Of a DNA stretch of 64,000 bases, positions 54,936 to 63,194 are shown piece by piece. Below the pieces are notes generated by a model. The model was not told the origin of the DNA and did no database searches. It saw only the letters and a list, made by a program, of their open reading frames with translations. Every line of letters starts with the position of its first letter. Within the stretch, counting starts at the first letter, position 1. The translations under genes were made by a program, and so were the position numbers. This stretch comes from Phyllobacterium endophyticum (GTDB lineage: Bacteria > Pseudomonadota > Alphaproteobacteria > Rhizobiales > Rhizobiaceae), in the NCBI RefSeq assembly GCF_003010935.1, contig NZ_PGGN01000006.1:186001-250000 (forward strand), read 5' to 3'.

Positions 54936-55174
54936 TGGTGGAACTCCTGCATTTGCGCGAATGACGCGGCCCGGCCGAAGGATGGACAAGGCCGCTGATC
55001 ATCCAGACTATGGACCCGCGCGCCATAAGAATTCGAGACGGCATCTATGAACGAAGGATAAGGAAACCATAAGGATTCCAGTTTCGCTCGCAGCGCCTGC
55101 CAGTTCTGGCGTTTGGCAACCTTGTTCATGCTGGCGCGTTGGTCACTTTCACAAGGTCTCATTGGAGGGTAGCC

Positions 55175-56512
55175 TTGAAAACCGCGTTCCTCATCATCGC
55201 GACGCTGCTGGTATTGGCGGCGATCGCTGCGGCCGGCGTTTACTTTTACTCGCGAGAGGCTGCCACCATTCCTGTTGAACAGGGCTATGGACCAGACCCC
55301 GCACTCCCGCCACCAAACCCCAGGCCCATTCCGACGGTGCACGTCGCAGAGGCTTCCGGTTGGCCGCAGGACAGGACGCCAGTTGCGGCATCAGGAATGA
55401 AGGTCGACGCGTTCGCCAGGGATCTTGAACATCCGCGCTGGCTGCATGTCCTGCCGAATGGCGACGTCCTGGTTGCAGAGACCGACGCACCGCCCAAGCA
55501 AAATGACGAATTTAGTATCAAGGGCTGGATCCAGGGCCTGGTCATGGCCAAGGCGGGAGCGCGCACGCCCAGTCCAAACCGGATCACTCTCTTGCGGGAT
55601 GCTGACAATGACGGTGTCGCCGAAATCAGGGAGGCTTTCCTCGATAACCTCAATTCGCCGTTCGGAATGACCCTTTCGAACGGCAGGCTCTACGTCGCCA
55701 ATACGGATGCTATCGTTGCCTTTCCCTATGTCGACGGGGACACCAGGATCACCGCGCCTGCGGAGAAGATCGCCAACCTGCCGGCAGGTCCACTCAATCA
55801 CCACTGGACTAAGGATGTGATTGCCAGCCCTGACGGGACGAAGCTTTATGCGACCGTGGGCTCGAACAGCAACGTTGGCGAGAACGGCCTCGACGCGGAA
55901 GCCAATCGAGCCGCGGTCCTTGAGATCGATCTGAATACGAGGAAAACCAGGCTTTTTGCCTGGGGATTGCGCAATCCGAATGGACTTTCCTGGAATCCGG
56001 AAACCGGCGCGCTCTGGGTTGCCGTCAACGAGCGCGACGAGATCGGCAGCGATCTTGTCCCCGATTACATGACCTCGGTCAAGGATGGCGGCTTCTATGG
56101 TTGGCCGTATAGCTACTTCGGCCAGAACGTCGACACCCGGGTCAATCCGCAGGATTCGAAGCTGGTCGCTTCTGCCATCAAGCCCGATTATGCACTCGGA
56201 GCTCACACAGCATCGCTTGGCCTGACGTTCTACACCGGTACACTCTTTGGACCCGAGTACAAGAATGGCGCGTTCATCGGGCAGCACGGGTCATGGAACC
56301 GCAAGCCGCGCAGCGGTTACAAGGTCATCTTTGTTCCGTTCAGCAATGGCAAGCCGGATGGGCTGCCAAAAGACATCCTGACGGGATTCCTCGACGGCGA
56401 CAGGGCCTTGGGCCGTCCGGTGGGCGTGGCCGTCGACAAGACCGGAGCTCTTCTCGTCGCCGACGACGTGGGTAATGCGGTGTGGCGCGTTACACCAGCG
56501 GGCACTCCATGA
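55175..56512 (+). CDS. PQQ-dependent sugar dehydrogenase-family protein
   Basis: 445 residues from a TTG at 55175, chosen for its GGAGGG site; in-frame TTG at 55139 is less likely. N-terminal hydrophobic signal or anchor ([21 protein letters not shown]). Six-bladed propeller of the soluble glucose/sorbosone dehydrogenase type: [72 protein letters not shown]. Probably periplasmic oxidation of a sugar or aldehyde with PQQ; no PQQ genes are nearby. Confidence 0.88.
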   Translation: MKTAFLIIATLLVLAAIAAAGVYFYSREAATIPVEQGYGPDPALPPPNPRPIPTVHVAEASGWPQDRTPVAASGMKVDAFARDLEHPRWLHVLPNGDVLVAETDAPPKQNDEFSIKGWIQGLVMAKAGARTPSPNRITLLRDADNDGVAEIREAFLDNLNSPFGMTLSNGRLYVANTDAIVAFPYVDGDTRITAPAEKIANLPAGPLNHHWTKDVIASPDGTKLYATVGSNSNVGENGLDAEANRAAVLEIDLNTRKTRLFAWGLRNPNGLSWNPETGALWVAVNERDEIGSDLVPDYMTSVKDGGFYGWPYSYFGQNVDTRVNPQDSKLVASAIKPDYALGAHTASLGLTFYTGTLFGPEYKNGAFIGQHGSWNRKPRSGYKVIFVPFSNGKPDGLPKDILTGFLDGDRALGRPVGVAVDKTGALLVADDVGNAVWRVTPAGTP

Positions 56513-56515
56513 AAT

Positions 56516-56540
56516 GGAACCTATCGACTTTCGGGCGGTT
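56516..56540 (+). promoter_or_regulatory. EcfG-type promoter of the 52-residue protein
   Basis: GGAAC at 56516-56520, 16 bases, GGTT at 56537-56540. It begins three bases after the sugar dehydrogenase stop. Predicted start near 56548 and 32-base leader. Confidence 0.55.
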
Positions 56541-56579
56541 ACACCCTGACGGGAAAATCGACACGAAAGAAACCCAGCG

Positions 56580-56738
56580 ATGACAGAATTTCTATGGCTT
56601 TTGACCATTGTGGGCGGTCCTATCGTACTCGGCGTGCTGTTCGCGATGGGGATGCGGCAGCGGCGCCTCAGCAGGTCGGAACGGAAAGCCCGTGATCGGG
56701 CCACTGACCGGATTTATCACGAAGAACAGGGGAAGTAG
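56580..56738 (+). CDS. Small single-helix membrane protein
   Basis: 52 residues: one membrane helix (FLWLLTIVGGPIVLGVLF) followed by a very basic cytoplasmic tail (RQRRLSRSERKARDRATD). Too short for the usual ORF cut-off. Similar small proteins are common in stress regulons of rhizobia. An EcfG-type promoter lies 40 bases upstream. It converges on UdgX with three bases between stops. Function unknown. Confidence 0.72.
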   Translation: MTEFLWLLTIVGGPIVLGVLFAMGMRQRRLSRSERKARDRATDRIYHEEQGK

Positions 56739-56741
56739 GAC

Positions 56742-57371
56742 TCAAGCCGAAAAGTATTTGGCAATTTCTGCCAGATCACGAACGAACTCGCGCATTTCGG
56801 CGCTTGCCTGCTCCCTCTCCCGTATCCGTAAAATATATGATGGGTGGATGGTTACGAGCACCGGGGGCAATCCCTCCGGGTGAAAGATCTTTCGGCGATC
56901 CTTGGTGATGCGGACGCTATTGCCGACGAGAAAGCCGGCAGCCGTCGCCCCGAGTGCGACGACTATTTTCGGCCTGATCAATTCCAGTTCGTTTTTCAAC
57001 CACCACGAACAGATACGAATCTCGGTCGCGTTGGGCTTTGAATGCAGGCGGCGTTTGCCGCGCGGCTCGAACTTGAAATGCTTGACGGTATTCGTGACGT
57101 AACACCGGTTGCGGTCGATATGTGCCTCTGCCAGTGACTTGTTTAGCACGGCGCCCGCGGGACCGACAAATGGCCGTCCCGCAAGGTCCTCCTTGTCGCC
57201 GGGCTGTTCTCCCACCAGAACGACGTCGGCACGTTGCGGCCCTTCACCGAAAACCGTCTGTGTAGCGTTCCTGTAAAGGTGGCACCGGGTGCAGTGTTCC
57301 GCCTCGGCCTTCAGTTCGCTCAGGCTATCTGCGTGAGATACGTCCTCTTCGTAAAGGTGAGGCTTGTCCAT
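56742..57371 (-). CDS. udgX: UdgX uracil-DNA glycosylase, covalent uracil binder
   Basis: 209 residues. Family-4-like UDG with four iron-sulfur cysteines (27, 30, 90, 121), motif GEQPGDKED at 54-62 and HPSYILR at 176-182. The R-loop KRRLH at 106-110 is the mark of UdgX, whose histidine (here 110) bonds covalently to the abasic site after uracil release. Downstream of the hypothetical gene at 57387 with 15 bases between them, so both likely use the EcfG promoter at 57726-57750. A repair or uracil-DNA tolerance role under stress is inferred. Confidence 0.9.
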   Translation of the reverse strand: MDKPHLYEEDVSHADSLSELKAEAEHCTRCHLYRNATQTVFGEGPQRADVVLVGEQPGDKEDLAGRPFVGPAGAVLNKSLAEAHIDRNRCYVTNTVKHFKFEPRGKRRLHSKPNATEIRICSWWLKNELELIRPKIVVALGATAAGFLVGNSVRITKDRRKIFHPEGLPPVLVTIHPSYILRIREREQASAEMREFVRDLAEIAKYFSA

Positions 57372-57386
57372 GACGCCACCATAAAA

Positions 57387-57701
57387 CTACCTTCTGATGA
57401 TCTCGTGAAAATCGTCGCGTTGCCCCGGAACGTCCTCTGCTACGACCAGACCAAGCCCCTCGGCGTCGAATACTGCAAACCATTCATCCCATTCGACGAG
57501 CCGGGGTCTTCCGAGATCGCCTGGACGATCGGCACCCTGGTCGTCATTATCTTCATAGGCATGCTGGCCGAACTGGATCGAGAGCACAGGGACATCGTTC
57601 CCGATCAGTTCCGAAGTATCGCGAATGGCCGGATAGCCTGATCGGCCCGCCGCCCAGTCCCTGATATCCTGGTGGTCCGTGAGCAGTCTTGTTTCGGCCA
57701 T
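57387..57701 (-). CDS. Small hypothetical protein, EcfG-linked
   Basis: 104 residues with a CAGGAG site. Opens MAETRLLTDHQDIRDWAAG and is rich in acidic and aromatic residues (LVEWDEWFAVFD). No known motif. Soluble. Its upstream region has a well-spaced EcfG promoter, and it is the first gene of the unit with udgX. The pairing suggests a stress or DNA-related role; I would not assign a function. Confidence 0.75.
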   Translation of the reverse strand: MAETRLLTDHQDIRDWAAGRSGYPAIRDTSELIGNDVPVLSIQFGQHAYEDNDDQGADRPGDLGRPRLVEWDEWFAVFDAEGLGLVVAEDVPGQRDDFHEIIRR

Positions 57702-57725
57702 GGTGTTTTCTCCTGTTGGATTTTT

Positions 57726-57750
57726 AACGCGTCAGGCAGATGCCGGTTCC
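57726..57750 (-). promoter_or_regulatory. EcfG-type promoter of the 57701/udgX operon
   Basis: On the minus strand GGAAC at 57750-57746, exactly 16 bases, then CGTT at 57729-57726. Predicted transcription start near 57718, 17 bases before the ATG at 57701. Confidence 0.7.
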
Positions 57751-57866
57751 AGTCGGACTGGACGCGGTGGATCGGCCGGCTATTATTGGGCGGCGGGAAC
57801 ATTTTGCTTCCTGATCGATTCAAACTCAACCAGACTTCGCCCGGTCAACTACGATAGGAACGAACC

Positions 57867-58202
57867 ATGGACAGCGGCATTACCATCCAGCCTTACTCCC
57901 ACCCCGTCACCGTCAGGTTCCACGACGTCGTCATAGCTTCGACGGAGCGGGCATTGGAACTGCTGGAACCCGGCCACAACCCGGTCCTTTATATCCCCTT
58001 CGAGGACATCTACTTCGTGCATCTCGAAAAGACGGATACAAGTACTAAATGCCCCTGGAAGGGAACCGCATCCTACTGGCGGGTGAGGGGTCAGGGCGAG
58101 TCGGCCAAGGACGCCATGTGGGCCTATGAGGATCCGCTTCCCGACATGGGCGCCATCCGTGCGCATGGAGCGTTTGACCCGCAGAAAGTCACGTTCGAAT
58201 AA
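57867..58202 (+). CDS. DUF427 protein
   Basis: 111 residues. DUF427 pattern: VRFHDVVIASTERALELLEPGH, PVLYIPFEDI, then CPWKGTASYWRV and WAYEDPLPDMGAI. The fold is known from relatives but the activity is not. RBS TAGGAA. A GGAAC sits upstream at 57796-57800 but lacks a proper second half, so no EcfG promoter is claimed. Followed by DUF3175 after 21 bases, likely an operon. Confidence 0.88.
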   Translation: MDSGITIQPYSHPVTVRFHDVVIASTERALELLEPGHNPVLYIPFEDIYFVHLEKTDTSTKCPWKGTASYWRVRGQGESAKDAMWAYEDPLPDMGAIRAHGAFDPQKVTFE

Positions 58203-58223
58203 TCCGTGATGGAGGGTTTCCCG

Positions 58224-58505
58224 ATGAGGAAACCGAGGAAGAAGTGGTCCCGGGAGGTCACGGAGCACAGTGACGCTCTGGACCTTGAGCCGCATGTTTT
58301 CGAACAGGATGATCCGCATGAGATCGCCAGGTCGTTGAAGCGGTCTGCGGAGCATTCGAATCGGCGCAAATCCAGTCCATATCGCTCCGCGATGTCGATG
58401 CTCACCTTCTATGTCAACCGGGCGGGCCGCAATCTTCCCGAGCAGCAGAAAACCGTCCTTGAGCAGGCTAAGGACGAACTCCGCAAGGCGTTTGGCCGCG
58501 CCTGA
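58224..58505 (+). CDS. DUF3175 protein
   Basis: 93 residues from the ATG at 58224 with a GGAGG site (the GTG/ATG 15-18 bases earlier would absorb that site). Opens MRKPRKKWSREVTEHSDALDLE, the usual start of DUF3175, then KSSPYRSAMSMLTFYVNRAG. Basic and soluble. The family is unstudied and is typically found in stress gene clusters. Confidence 0.86.
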   Translation: MRKPRKKWSREVTEHSDALDLEPHVFEQDDPHEIARSLKRSAEHSNRRKSSPYRSAMSMLTFYVNRAGRNLPEQQKTVLEQAKDELRKAFGRA

Positions 58506-58613
58506 CGACCCCCGGCAATTTCATTCCGCCCATGTGTCTCCTACTGGACATACAATTGCGCTCAACTATAAAGAGAGTACTGTTGTTGCGCGGTATCGCG
58601 GAAGGGTGCTGGA

Positions 58614-58895
58614 ATGGCGCAGAGACTTGATCACAAACTTGAATGCGCCGACTGTGGTACAATCTATCTCGACATACCTGCCGACGTAACCTCGAGCACC
58701 CCGATCCATTGTAGTTCTTGCGGCAACTTTCTCGGTTCGTGGGGCGACCTCGAAATGGACTTCGCCAAACAAGGCGGACAGCATGGAATTTTTCGCATGG
58801 AACAAGGCGTTATTACCCGCGTCGATGACGCTGCCCAGGCCCTGCGTTCGGCGAACGAAAACAAGCCCCCGATGAAATCCGACGAAATCGTCTGA
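58614..58895 (+). CDS. Small zinc-ribbon-like protein
   Basis: 93 residues. Two CxxC pairs at 11-14 (CADC) and 33-36 (CSSC), fitting one zinc. After these comes GSWGDLEMDFAKQGGQHGIFRM. Preceded by GGAAGGG. No family name comes to mind. A TATAAA lies at 58577 or so upstream; no EcfG motif. Confidence 0.75.
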   Translation: MAQRLDHKLECADCGTIYLDIPADVTSSTPIHCSSCGNFLGSWGDLEMDFAKQGGQHGIFRMEQGVITRVDDAAQALRSANENKPPMKSDEIV

Positions 58896-58898
58896 TCC

Positions 58899-58923
58899 GG
58901 AACCAGCCTCAAGCTGAGCAGTT
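58899..58923 (+). promoter_or_regulatory. Weak EcfG-type promoter of the GFA-like gene
   Basis: GGAAC at 58899-58903, 16 bases, AGTT at 58920-58923 (consensus CGTT). The leader to the start at 59007 would be about 75 bases. Confidence 0.35.
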
Positions 58924-58937
58924 GTAGTTCAACTGCT
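58917..58937. repeat. Stem-loop upstream of the GFA-like gene
   Basis: AGCAGTTG-TAGTT-CAACTGCT, perfect 8-bp stem with a 5-base loop, overlapping the promoter candidate. No T-run follows, so not a clear terminator; may be an operator or a leftover terminator of the gene before it. Confidence 0.4.
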
Positions 58938-59006
58938 TGGAGGTTGCCGGCAAGCGCAAGCTGCCTGCAACTCCCGGCAAGCACCGGGCGGAGGTTAGGA
59001 TCAGAC

Positions 59007-59405
59007 ATGGATCACACTGGCGGCTGTCTTTGCGGACAGATCAGGTTCGAGATCAAAAAGATTCAGCGGACACATCTTTGCCATTGTGAAATGTGCCGCC
59101 GAGCAACGGGCGGGCCCTTTGCCGTATTGAACTGGGTCAAGACCAGCGATCTCACCTGGACCGGTCCATCCCGCCCGGTCGTGCGACGATCGTCGCCAAT
59201 CGGATCGCGCAGCTTCTGCGCGGGCTGCGGCACGCCCATTGCATTGGTCTACGACCGGAATTCCCGTGAGACGGCAATCCATGCCGGCACTCTCGATCAC
59301 CCCGAACTTGCCACGCCTGCGTATAATTACCATAACGAGTCGCGGCTTCCGTGGGTGAAATGCGGCGAAGGCCTGCCGAGCCGCCAAGGCGATGAGGATT
59401 GGTAA
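59007..59405 (+). CDS. GFA-family (glutathione-dependent formaldehyde-activating-like) protein
   Basis: 132 residues from the ATG at 59007; an in-frame upstream start at 58944 adds non-conserved sequence. Cysteine motifs GGCLCGQIRF, CHCEMCRR and FCAGCGTP are those of the GFA/centromere protein V-like family and bind two zincs. Only some family members act on glutathione adducts, so function is uncertain. Confidence 0.9.
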   Translation: MDHTGGCLCGQIRFEIKKIQRTHLCHCEMCRRATGGPFAVLNWVKTSDLTWTGPSRPVVRRSSPIGSRSFCAGCGTPIALVYDRNSRETAIHAGTLDHPELATPAYNYHNESRLPWVKCGEGLPSRQGDEDW

Positions 59406-59471
59406 AGGTTCCCCCCTCGCTGCGGGCGAAGAACGGCAGCTTTCGCACAAGACGCTTCTGACCGGGCATGA

Positions 59472-59497
59472 GGAACAACACGACACGATCCGGCGTT
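59472..59497 (+). promoter_or_regulatory. EcfG-type promoter of the ABM/GGCT operon
   Basis: GGAAC at 59472-59476, 17 bases, CGTT at 59494-59497. Predicted start near 59505, 35 bases before the ATG at 59540. Confidence 0.65.
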
Positions 59498-59539
59498 TGA
59501 ACCACTTCCCGTCGACACCAGTCCCTGAGGAGAAACCGG

Positions 59540-59893
59540 ATGACCAAACGACCGACGATTGCCCGCATCTGGCGCGGTCGCACACGGCCGGAGCGAGCCG
59601 ATGAGTACGAAGCCTACAATTACGAGGCTGGAATCAAGCCGCTCATCGAGAAGGCGCTGGGCGTTCAGACGCTGCGCGAAGACCGGGAGAACGAAACGGA
59701 GTTCATGACGATCTCCTATTGGGAGGATAAGGAGGCAATGGCGCGGTTCACCGGCGGCGACCCGAACAGCATCCATCATCTTGAGCGTGATGAAGAGTTT
59801 CTGATCGAACTTCCGGACCGGGTACAGGTACTCCGGATACGGTCGAGCCATGGGGTGACCGGCCCGAGCGAGTTCTTTGCAGGATCCAGATGA
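59540..59893 (+). CDS. ABM-domain-like (dimeric barrel) protein
   Basis: 117 residues after a GAGGAG site. The ferredoxin-like dimeric alpha/beta barrel pattern is seen in IARIWRGRTRPERADEYEAYN, TEFMTISYWEDKEAMARFTG and FLIELPDRVQVLR. Members include heme-degrading and antibiotic-biosynthesis monooxygenases, but this one lacks clear catalytic marks. Its stop overlaps the next start (ATGA). An EcfG promoter lies upstream. Confidence 0.8.
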   Translation: MTKRPTIARIWRGRTRPERADEYEAYNYEAGIKPLIEKALGVQTLREDRENETEFMTISYWEDKEAMARFTGGDPNSIHHLERDEEFLIELPDRVQVLRIRSSHGVTGPSEFFAGSR

Positions 59894-60300
59894 GAATATT
59901 CGCCTTCGGCACACTCAAGAAAGGCTATGCGCTCCACGACGAGGGATTGAGCGATGCGGAATTTCTCGGAAACTACCGCACTGTCCAGAGATTTCCCATG
60001 CTGATTGCCGGATCGTGGTTCGCACCCATGATGCTGGACGCGCCGGGCAAGGGTCTGCGCGTCAAGGGCGAGCTCTACAATATTGCTGAAAGCAAACTAC
60101 CCCTCCTGGACGCGCTGGAATCCGTTGGTTCGCCGGGTCATTTCCGCAAGTCCATACAGGTTTGCCGCGATGACGGCAGCGAGACAGGATGGGCCTTCGC
60201 TTTCCTGAAGTCGCCAGACCTCGCTATTCCGGTACACTCGGGTTATCTCGATGAATATACGGATGGGAGGTTTGTCCCGCCGTGGGAACGGCAGAAATAA
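59890..60300 (+). CDS. Gamma-glutamylcyclotransferase-like (AIG2) protein
   Basis: 136 residues. Opens MRIFAFGTLKKGYALH (the FGTLxxG loop of the GGCT fold) and holds VKGELYNI and LDALESVG. Gamma-glutamyl peptides or amines are typical substrates; the catalytic glutamate in this subfamily is probably the one in LDALESVG. Co-translated with the ABM-like gene and followed by a terminator. Confidence 0.85.
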   Translation: MRIFAFGTLKKGYALHDEGLSDAEFLGNYRTVQRFPMLIAGSWFAPMMLDAPGKGLRVKGELYNIAESKLPLLDALESVGSPGHFRKSIQVCRDDGSETGWAFAFLKSPDLAIPVHSGYLDEYTDGRFVPPWERQK

Positions 60301-60303
60301 GGA

Positions 60304-60330
60304 AAAGCCCGCCACCAAGTGACGGGCTTT
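60304..60330. terminator. Bidirectional terminator
   Basis: AAAGCCCGCCAC / GTGACGGGCTTT, 12-bp stem with one mismatch and a 3-base loop, A-rich before and T-rich after. It lies between convergent GGCT-like and KGG-like genes. Confidence 0.85.
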
Positions 60331-60337
60331 CAGTATG

Positions 60338-60535
60338 TCATTTGTTCTTGTGGCTTTGCTGACCGGCTTTCGAGTGCTGCTCCGAGGAGCCGCCCCGTGT
60401 GGATCCGGACCCTTGCTGCGTTCCTTTCGATCCGCCTTCCTGCTGATGCTGACCACCCATCTTCTTGTCGCCGCCCTGCTGGCCGGACTTGGACTGCTCC
60501 GACGAACCGCCACGATTTTTTTCATTGTTAGCCAT
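60338..60535 (-). CDS. KGG-like stress protein, Gly/Ser/Gln rich
   Basis: 65 residues from the ATG at 60535; the GGAGGAAG right before it is the ribosome site, so the ATG at 60547 is not the start. Low-complexity and hydrophilic: MANNEKNRGGSSEQSKSGQQ, with the GGSSEQ unit twice. Resembles the GsiB/KGG type of desiccation and stress proteins, which are disordered. An EcfG-type promoter lies upstream. Confidence 0.75.
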   Translation of the reverse strand: MANNEKNRGGSSEQSKSGQQGGDKKMGGQHQQEGGSKGTQQGSGSTRGGSSEQHSKAGQQSHKNK

Positions 60536-60573
60536 GACTTCCTCCATAGGGTTTCCCTCTCCCTGCCCTTTTC

Positions 60574-60598
60574 AACCCGCGACAAAGGAGTTTGTTCC
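60574..60598 (-). promoter_or_regulatory. EcfG-type promoter of the KGG-like gene
   Basis: Minus-strand GGAAC at 60598-60594, 16 bases, GGTT at 60577-60574. Predicted start near 60566, 31 bases before the ATG. Confidence 0.6.
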
Positions 60599-60615
60599 AG
60601 GGAGGCGAAATCGTT

Positions 60616-60806
60616 TCAGCTTTGCGACTTCTTCTGCGGCAAACCTTTTGCGGCGAACGTGGCGTCGCCGTCTTTTTTGCTGGAGATCACACGCGGGTCG
60701 GCACTTGCCACGCCATCATTGTCGGCCGGGACTTTGTTCTTGCAAGTTGGCCCTTGGCGTCGTTCTCGGGTTTGCTCCTGGCCTGGGCCGGTGGTTTGTC
60801 GGGCAT
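60616..60806 (-). pseudogene. Small hydrophilic protein gene with a frame break
   Basis: An ATG at 60806 with a strong GGAGGAA site reads MPDKPPAQARSKPENDAKGQL, then out of frame to a stop after 39 codons. In another frame the DNA continues as NKVPADNDGVASADPRVISS and KKDGDATFAAKGLPQKKSQS, ending at 60616. Joined, this would be a 60-odd residue Lys/Asp/Pro-rich stress-type protein. The break is near 60740. The length (191) is not a multiple of three. The call rests on my reading of coding character, so it is tentative. Confidence 0.45.
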
Positions 60807-60899
60807 GAACAGTTCCTCCGCAATGCTCTCACAGAGGATAACCGCGCGGGCTCACGATGGTTGCGCTCCGCCGGCCGGCGTGGCAACGCGAGAAAGTGC

Positions 60900-61586
60900 T
60901 TAGCCGAATGAGTACCCTGCACCGCGTACGGTGCGTATCGGATCGACGGAGCGGCCGATATTGATCGCCTTGCGCAGGCGCCCGACATGGACGTCCACGG
61001 TGCGGTCATCCACATAGATGTCCGCGCCCCAGACATTGTCGAGCAGCTGCCCGCGCGAGAACACTCGGCCGGGCGATTGCATCAGGAATTCCAGCAGGCG
61101 GAATTCGGTCGGTCCAAGCTTCAGCTCGCGTTCCTTGCGGTAGACACGATGTTGCTCGCGGTCGAGCTTGAGATCGCCGAAGCTCAGCACGTGCGAGAGC
61201 AGGCTCGGATTGACCCGGCGCAGCATGGATTTTATGCGGGCAAGCAGTTCGGGCGTCGAGAACGGCTTGACCATGTAGTCGTCTGCCCCCGTTGCTAGAC
61301 CACGGACGCGTTCGCTTTCCTCGCCTCGTGCGGTCAGCATGATGATCGGCAGGATTTCGGTCTCGCGCCGTGCTCTGAGCCTGCGGCATAGTTCAATGCC
61401 GGAAAGCCCGGGCAGCATCCAGTCGAGGATCAGCAGATCGGGCACCTTCTCGCGCAGTGCTATTTCAGCTTCATCGCCGCGAGCTATCGTATCGACCGTA
61501 TAGCCTTCAGCTTCAAGATTGTACCGGAGGAGAACGCTTAGGGCCTCCTCGTCTTCGACAACAGTGATTTTGGGAGCTATCGCCAT
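60900..61586 (-). CDS. phoB: Phosphate regulon response regulator PhoB
   Basis: 228 residues. Receiver domain with phosphate-accepting aspartate in PDLLILDWMLPGLSGIEL (about residue 54) and TGADDYMVKPF. The C-terminal winged helix (about 130-225) has LKLDREQHRVYRKERELKLGPTEFRLLEFL and YVDDRTVDVHVGRLRKAIN. Activated by a sensor (not in the window), it turns on pst and other genes. Gene order pstA-pstB-phoU-phoB is the alphaproteobacterial one. Confidence 0.96.
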   Translation of the reverse strand: MAIAPKITVVEDEEALSVLLRYNLEAEGYTVDTIARGDEAEIALREKVPDLLILDWMLPGLSGIELCRRLRARRETEILPIIMLTARGEESERVRGLATGADDYMVKPFSTPELLARIKSMLRRVNPSLLSHVLSFGDLKLDREQHRVYRKERELKLGPTEFRLLEFLMQSPGRVFSRGQLLDNVWGADIYVDDRTVDVHVGRLRKAINIGRSVDPIRTVRGAGYSFG

Positions 61587-61600
61587 TTTGTGCCCTTGAA

Positions 61601-62332
61601 TTAAGATGCGGCTGGTTCATCCACGACGATGGTGTGGGATTGGTCTTCCTTCGGACGCTCTACCGGTAGCTGCGTTCCCGTCACAATATAGTAGACTGTC
61701 TCTGCTATGTTCGTCGCATGATCACCGATGCGTTCGATATTCTTTGCGCAGAAAAGCAGGTGCGTGCAGGCCGAGATATTGCGCGGATCTTCCATCATGT
61801 AGGTGAGGAGTTCGCGGAACAATGACGTATAGAGCGCATCGATTTCATCATCGCGCTCGCGCACGATGTTCACTTGGGCGACCGAGCGGGTCGCATAGGC
61901 ATCGAGAACGTCCTTCAACTGCGTCAGGGCCAGCTCGGCGATGGTCTGCAGCCCGCGATAGACGGAAATCGTCTGCCGCGTGTCTGTGACGGCAACCACG
62001 CGCTTGGCGATGTTCTTGCCGAGATCGCCGATGCGCTCCAGGTCTGACGAGATGCGAATCGTGCCGATGACTTCACGCAGGTCGATCGCCATGGGCTGGC
62101 GCTTGCCGATGATCGTAATGGCTTTTTCGTCGATCTCGCGCTGACCGGCGTCAAGAATCAAATCGTCCGAAATCACCCGCTGCGCCAGGGCATTGTCGGA
62201 ATTCACCATGGCGGCAACCGCCTGTTCGACCATGCGTTCCGCATGCCCGCCCATTTCGGCGATCTTATGGGTCAGGAATTTCAATTCTTCGTCGTAGGAG
62301 CGGACGGTGTGCTGTGCTGCCTGTTCGGTCAT
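61601..62332 (-). CDS. phoU: Phosphate transport regulator PhoU
   Basis: 243 residues. Two three-helix PhoU repeats with the acidic metal motifs SSDLERIGDLGKNIAKR (near 95) and CAKNIERIGDHATNIAETV (near 195). It links the Pst transporter to the PhoR sensor and restrains the regulon at high phosphate. Starts 22 bases after pstB and ends 14 before phoB. Confidence 0.96.
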   Translation of the reverse strand: MTEQAAQHTVRSYDEELKFLTHKIAEMGGHAERMVEQAVAAMVNSDNALAQRVISDDLILDAGQREIDEKAITIIGKRQPMAIDLREVIGTIRISSDLERIGDLGKNIAKRVVAVTDTRQTISVYRGLQTIAELALTQLKDVLDAYATRSVAQVNIVRERDDEIDALYTSLFRELLTYMMEDPRNISACTHLLFCAKNIERIGDHATNIAETVYYIVTGTQLPVERPKEDQSHTIVVDEPAAS

Positions 62333-62354
62333 GGTATCAACCTCTCTCCCGTGA

Positions 62355-63176
62355 TCAGCCGAAGCGTCCGGTAATATAATCCTGCGTGCGCTTTTCCGTC
62401 GGGCTGGTGAACATCATTTCCGTGTCACCGACCTCGACAAGGTTCCCGAGATGGAACATCGCCGTGCGCTGCGACACGCGCGCCGCCTGCTGCATCGAGT
62501 GCGTCACGATCACGATCGTATAGTTTTCGCGCAATTCGTCGATGAGTTCCTCCACCTTGGCAGTGGCGATCGGATCGAGCGCCGAGCATGGCTCGTCCAT
62601 CAGGATCACCTCGGGGCTGACGGCAATGGCGCGTGCAATGCAAAGACGCTGCTGCTGTCCGCCGGAAAGTCCCGTGCCAGCCTCATGCAGTCGATCCTTG
62701 ACCTCCTCGAAAAGGCTGGCGCGGCGCAGGCTCTTCTCGACGATCTCATCGAGTTCCTGGCGGTTCTTGGCAAGACCGTGAATGCGTGGGCCGTATGCCA
62801 CATTCTCGAATATTGATTTCGGGAAGGGGTTTGGCTTCTGGAACACCATGCCGACGCGGGCACGCAGTTCCACCACATCGATCTTCGGGTTGTAGATGTC
62901 CTCATCGTCAAGAGTGATCAGACCGCCGACCCTGCACCCTTCGATAGTATCGTTCATCCGGTTGAGGCTGCGCAGGAAGGTGGATTTGCCGCATCCGGAT
63001 GGGCCGATCAGGGCCGTTACCATCTTCTCCGGTACATCGAGGCTGACGCCGAACAGCGCCTGCTTGTCACCATAGTGTACGGTGACGTCCTTGCCCTGCA
63101 TCTTGATCGCGTTTGCCTGAGCGCTCATTTTATCGTTTACCGCTTTTTCCAGATTCCGTTCCGTCATCAGGTTCAT
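62355..63176 (-). CDS. pstB: Phosphate ABC transporter ATPase PstB
   Basis: 273 residues; start at 63176, or a later ATG at 63128 ([11 protein letters not shown]). Walker [10 protein letters not shown], signature LSGGQQQR, Walker [13 protein letters not shown] and the PstB-typical [20 protein letters not shown] are all present. Energises phosphate import with PstA/PstC. Confidence 0.97.
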   Translation of the reverse strand: MNLMTERNLEKAVNDKMSAQANAIKMQGKDVTVHYGDKQALFGVSLDVPEKMVTALIGPSGCGKSTFLRSLNRMNDTIEGCRVGGLITLDDEDIYNPKIDVVELRARVGMVFQKPNPFPKSIFENVAYGPRIHGLAKNRQELDEIVEKSLRRASLFEEVKDRLHEAGTGLSGGQQQRLCIARAIAVSPEVILMDEPCSALDPIATAKVEELIDELRENYTIVIVTHSMQQAARVSQRTAMFHLGNLVEVGDTEMMFTSPTEKRTQDYITGRFG

Positions 63177-63194
63177 AGATTTTCTCCCGATCCT

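Noticed and set aside
57796-57820. EcfG promoter ahead of DUF427
   Set aside because: GGAAC is present, but the element 16 bases later is GATT, not CGTT/GGTT.
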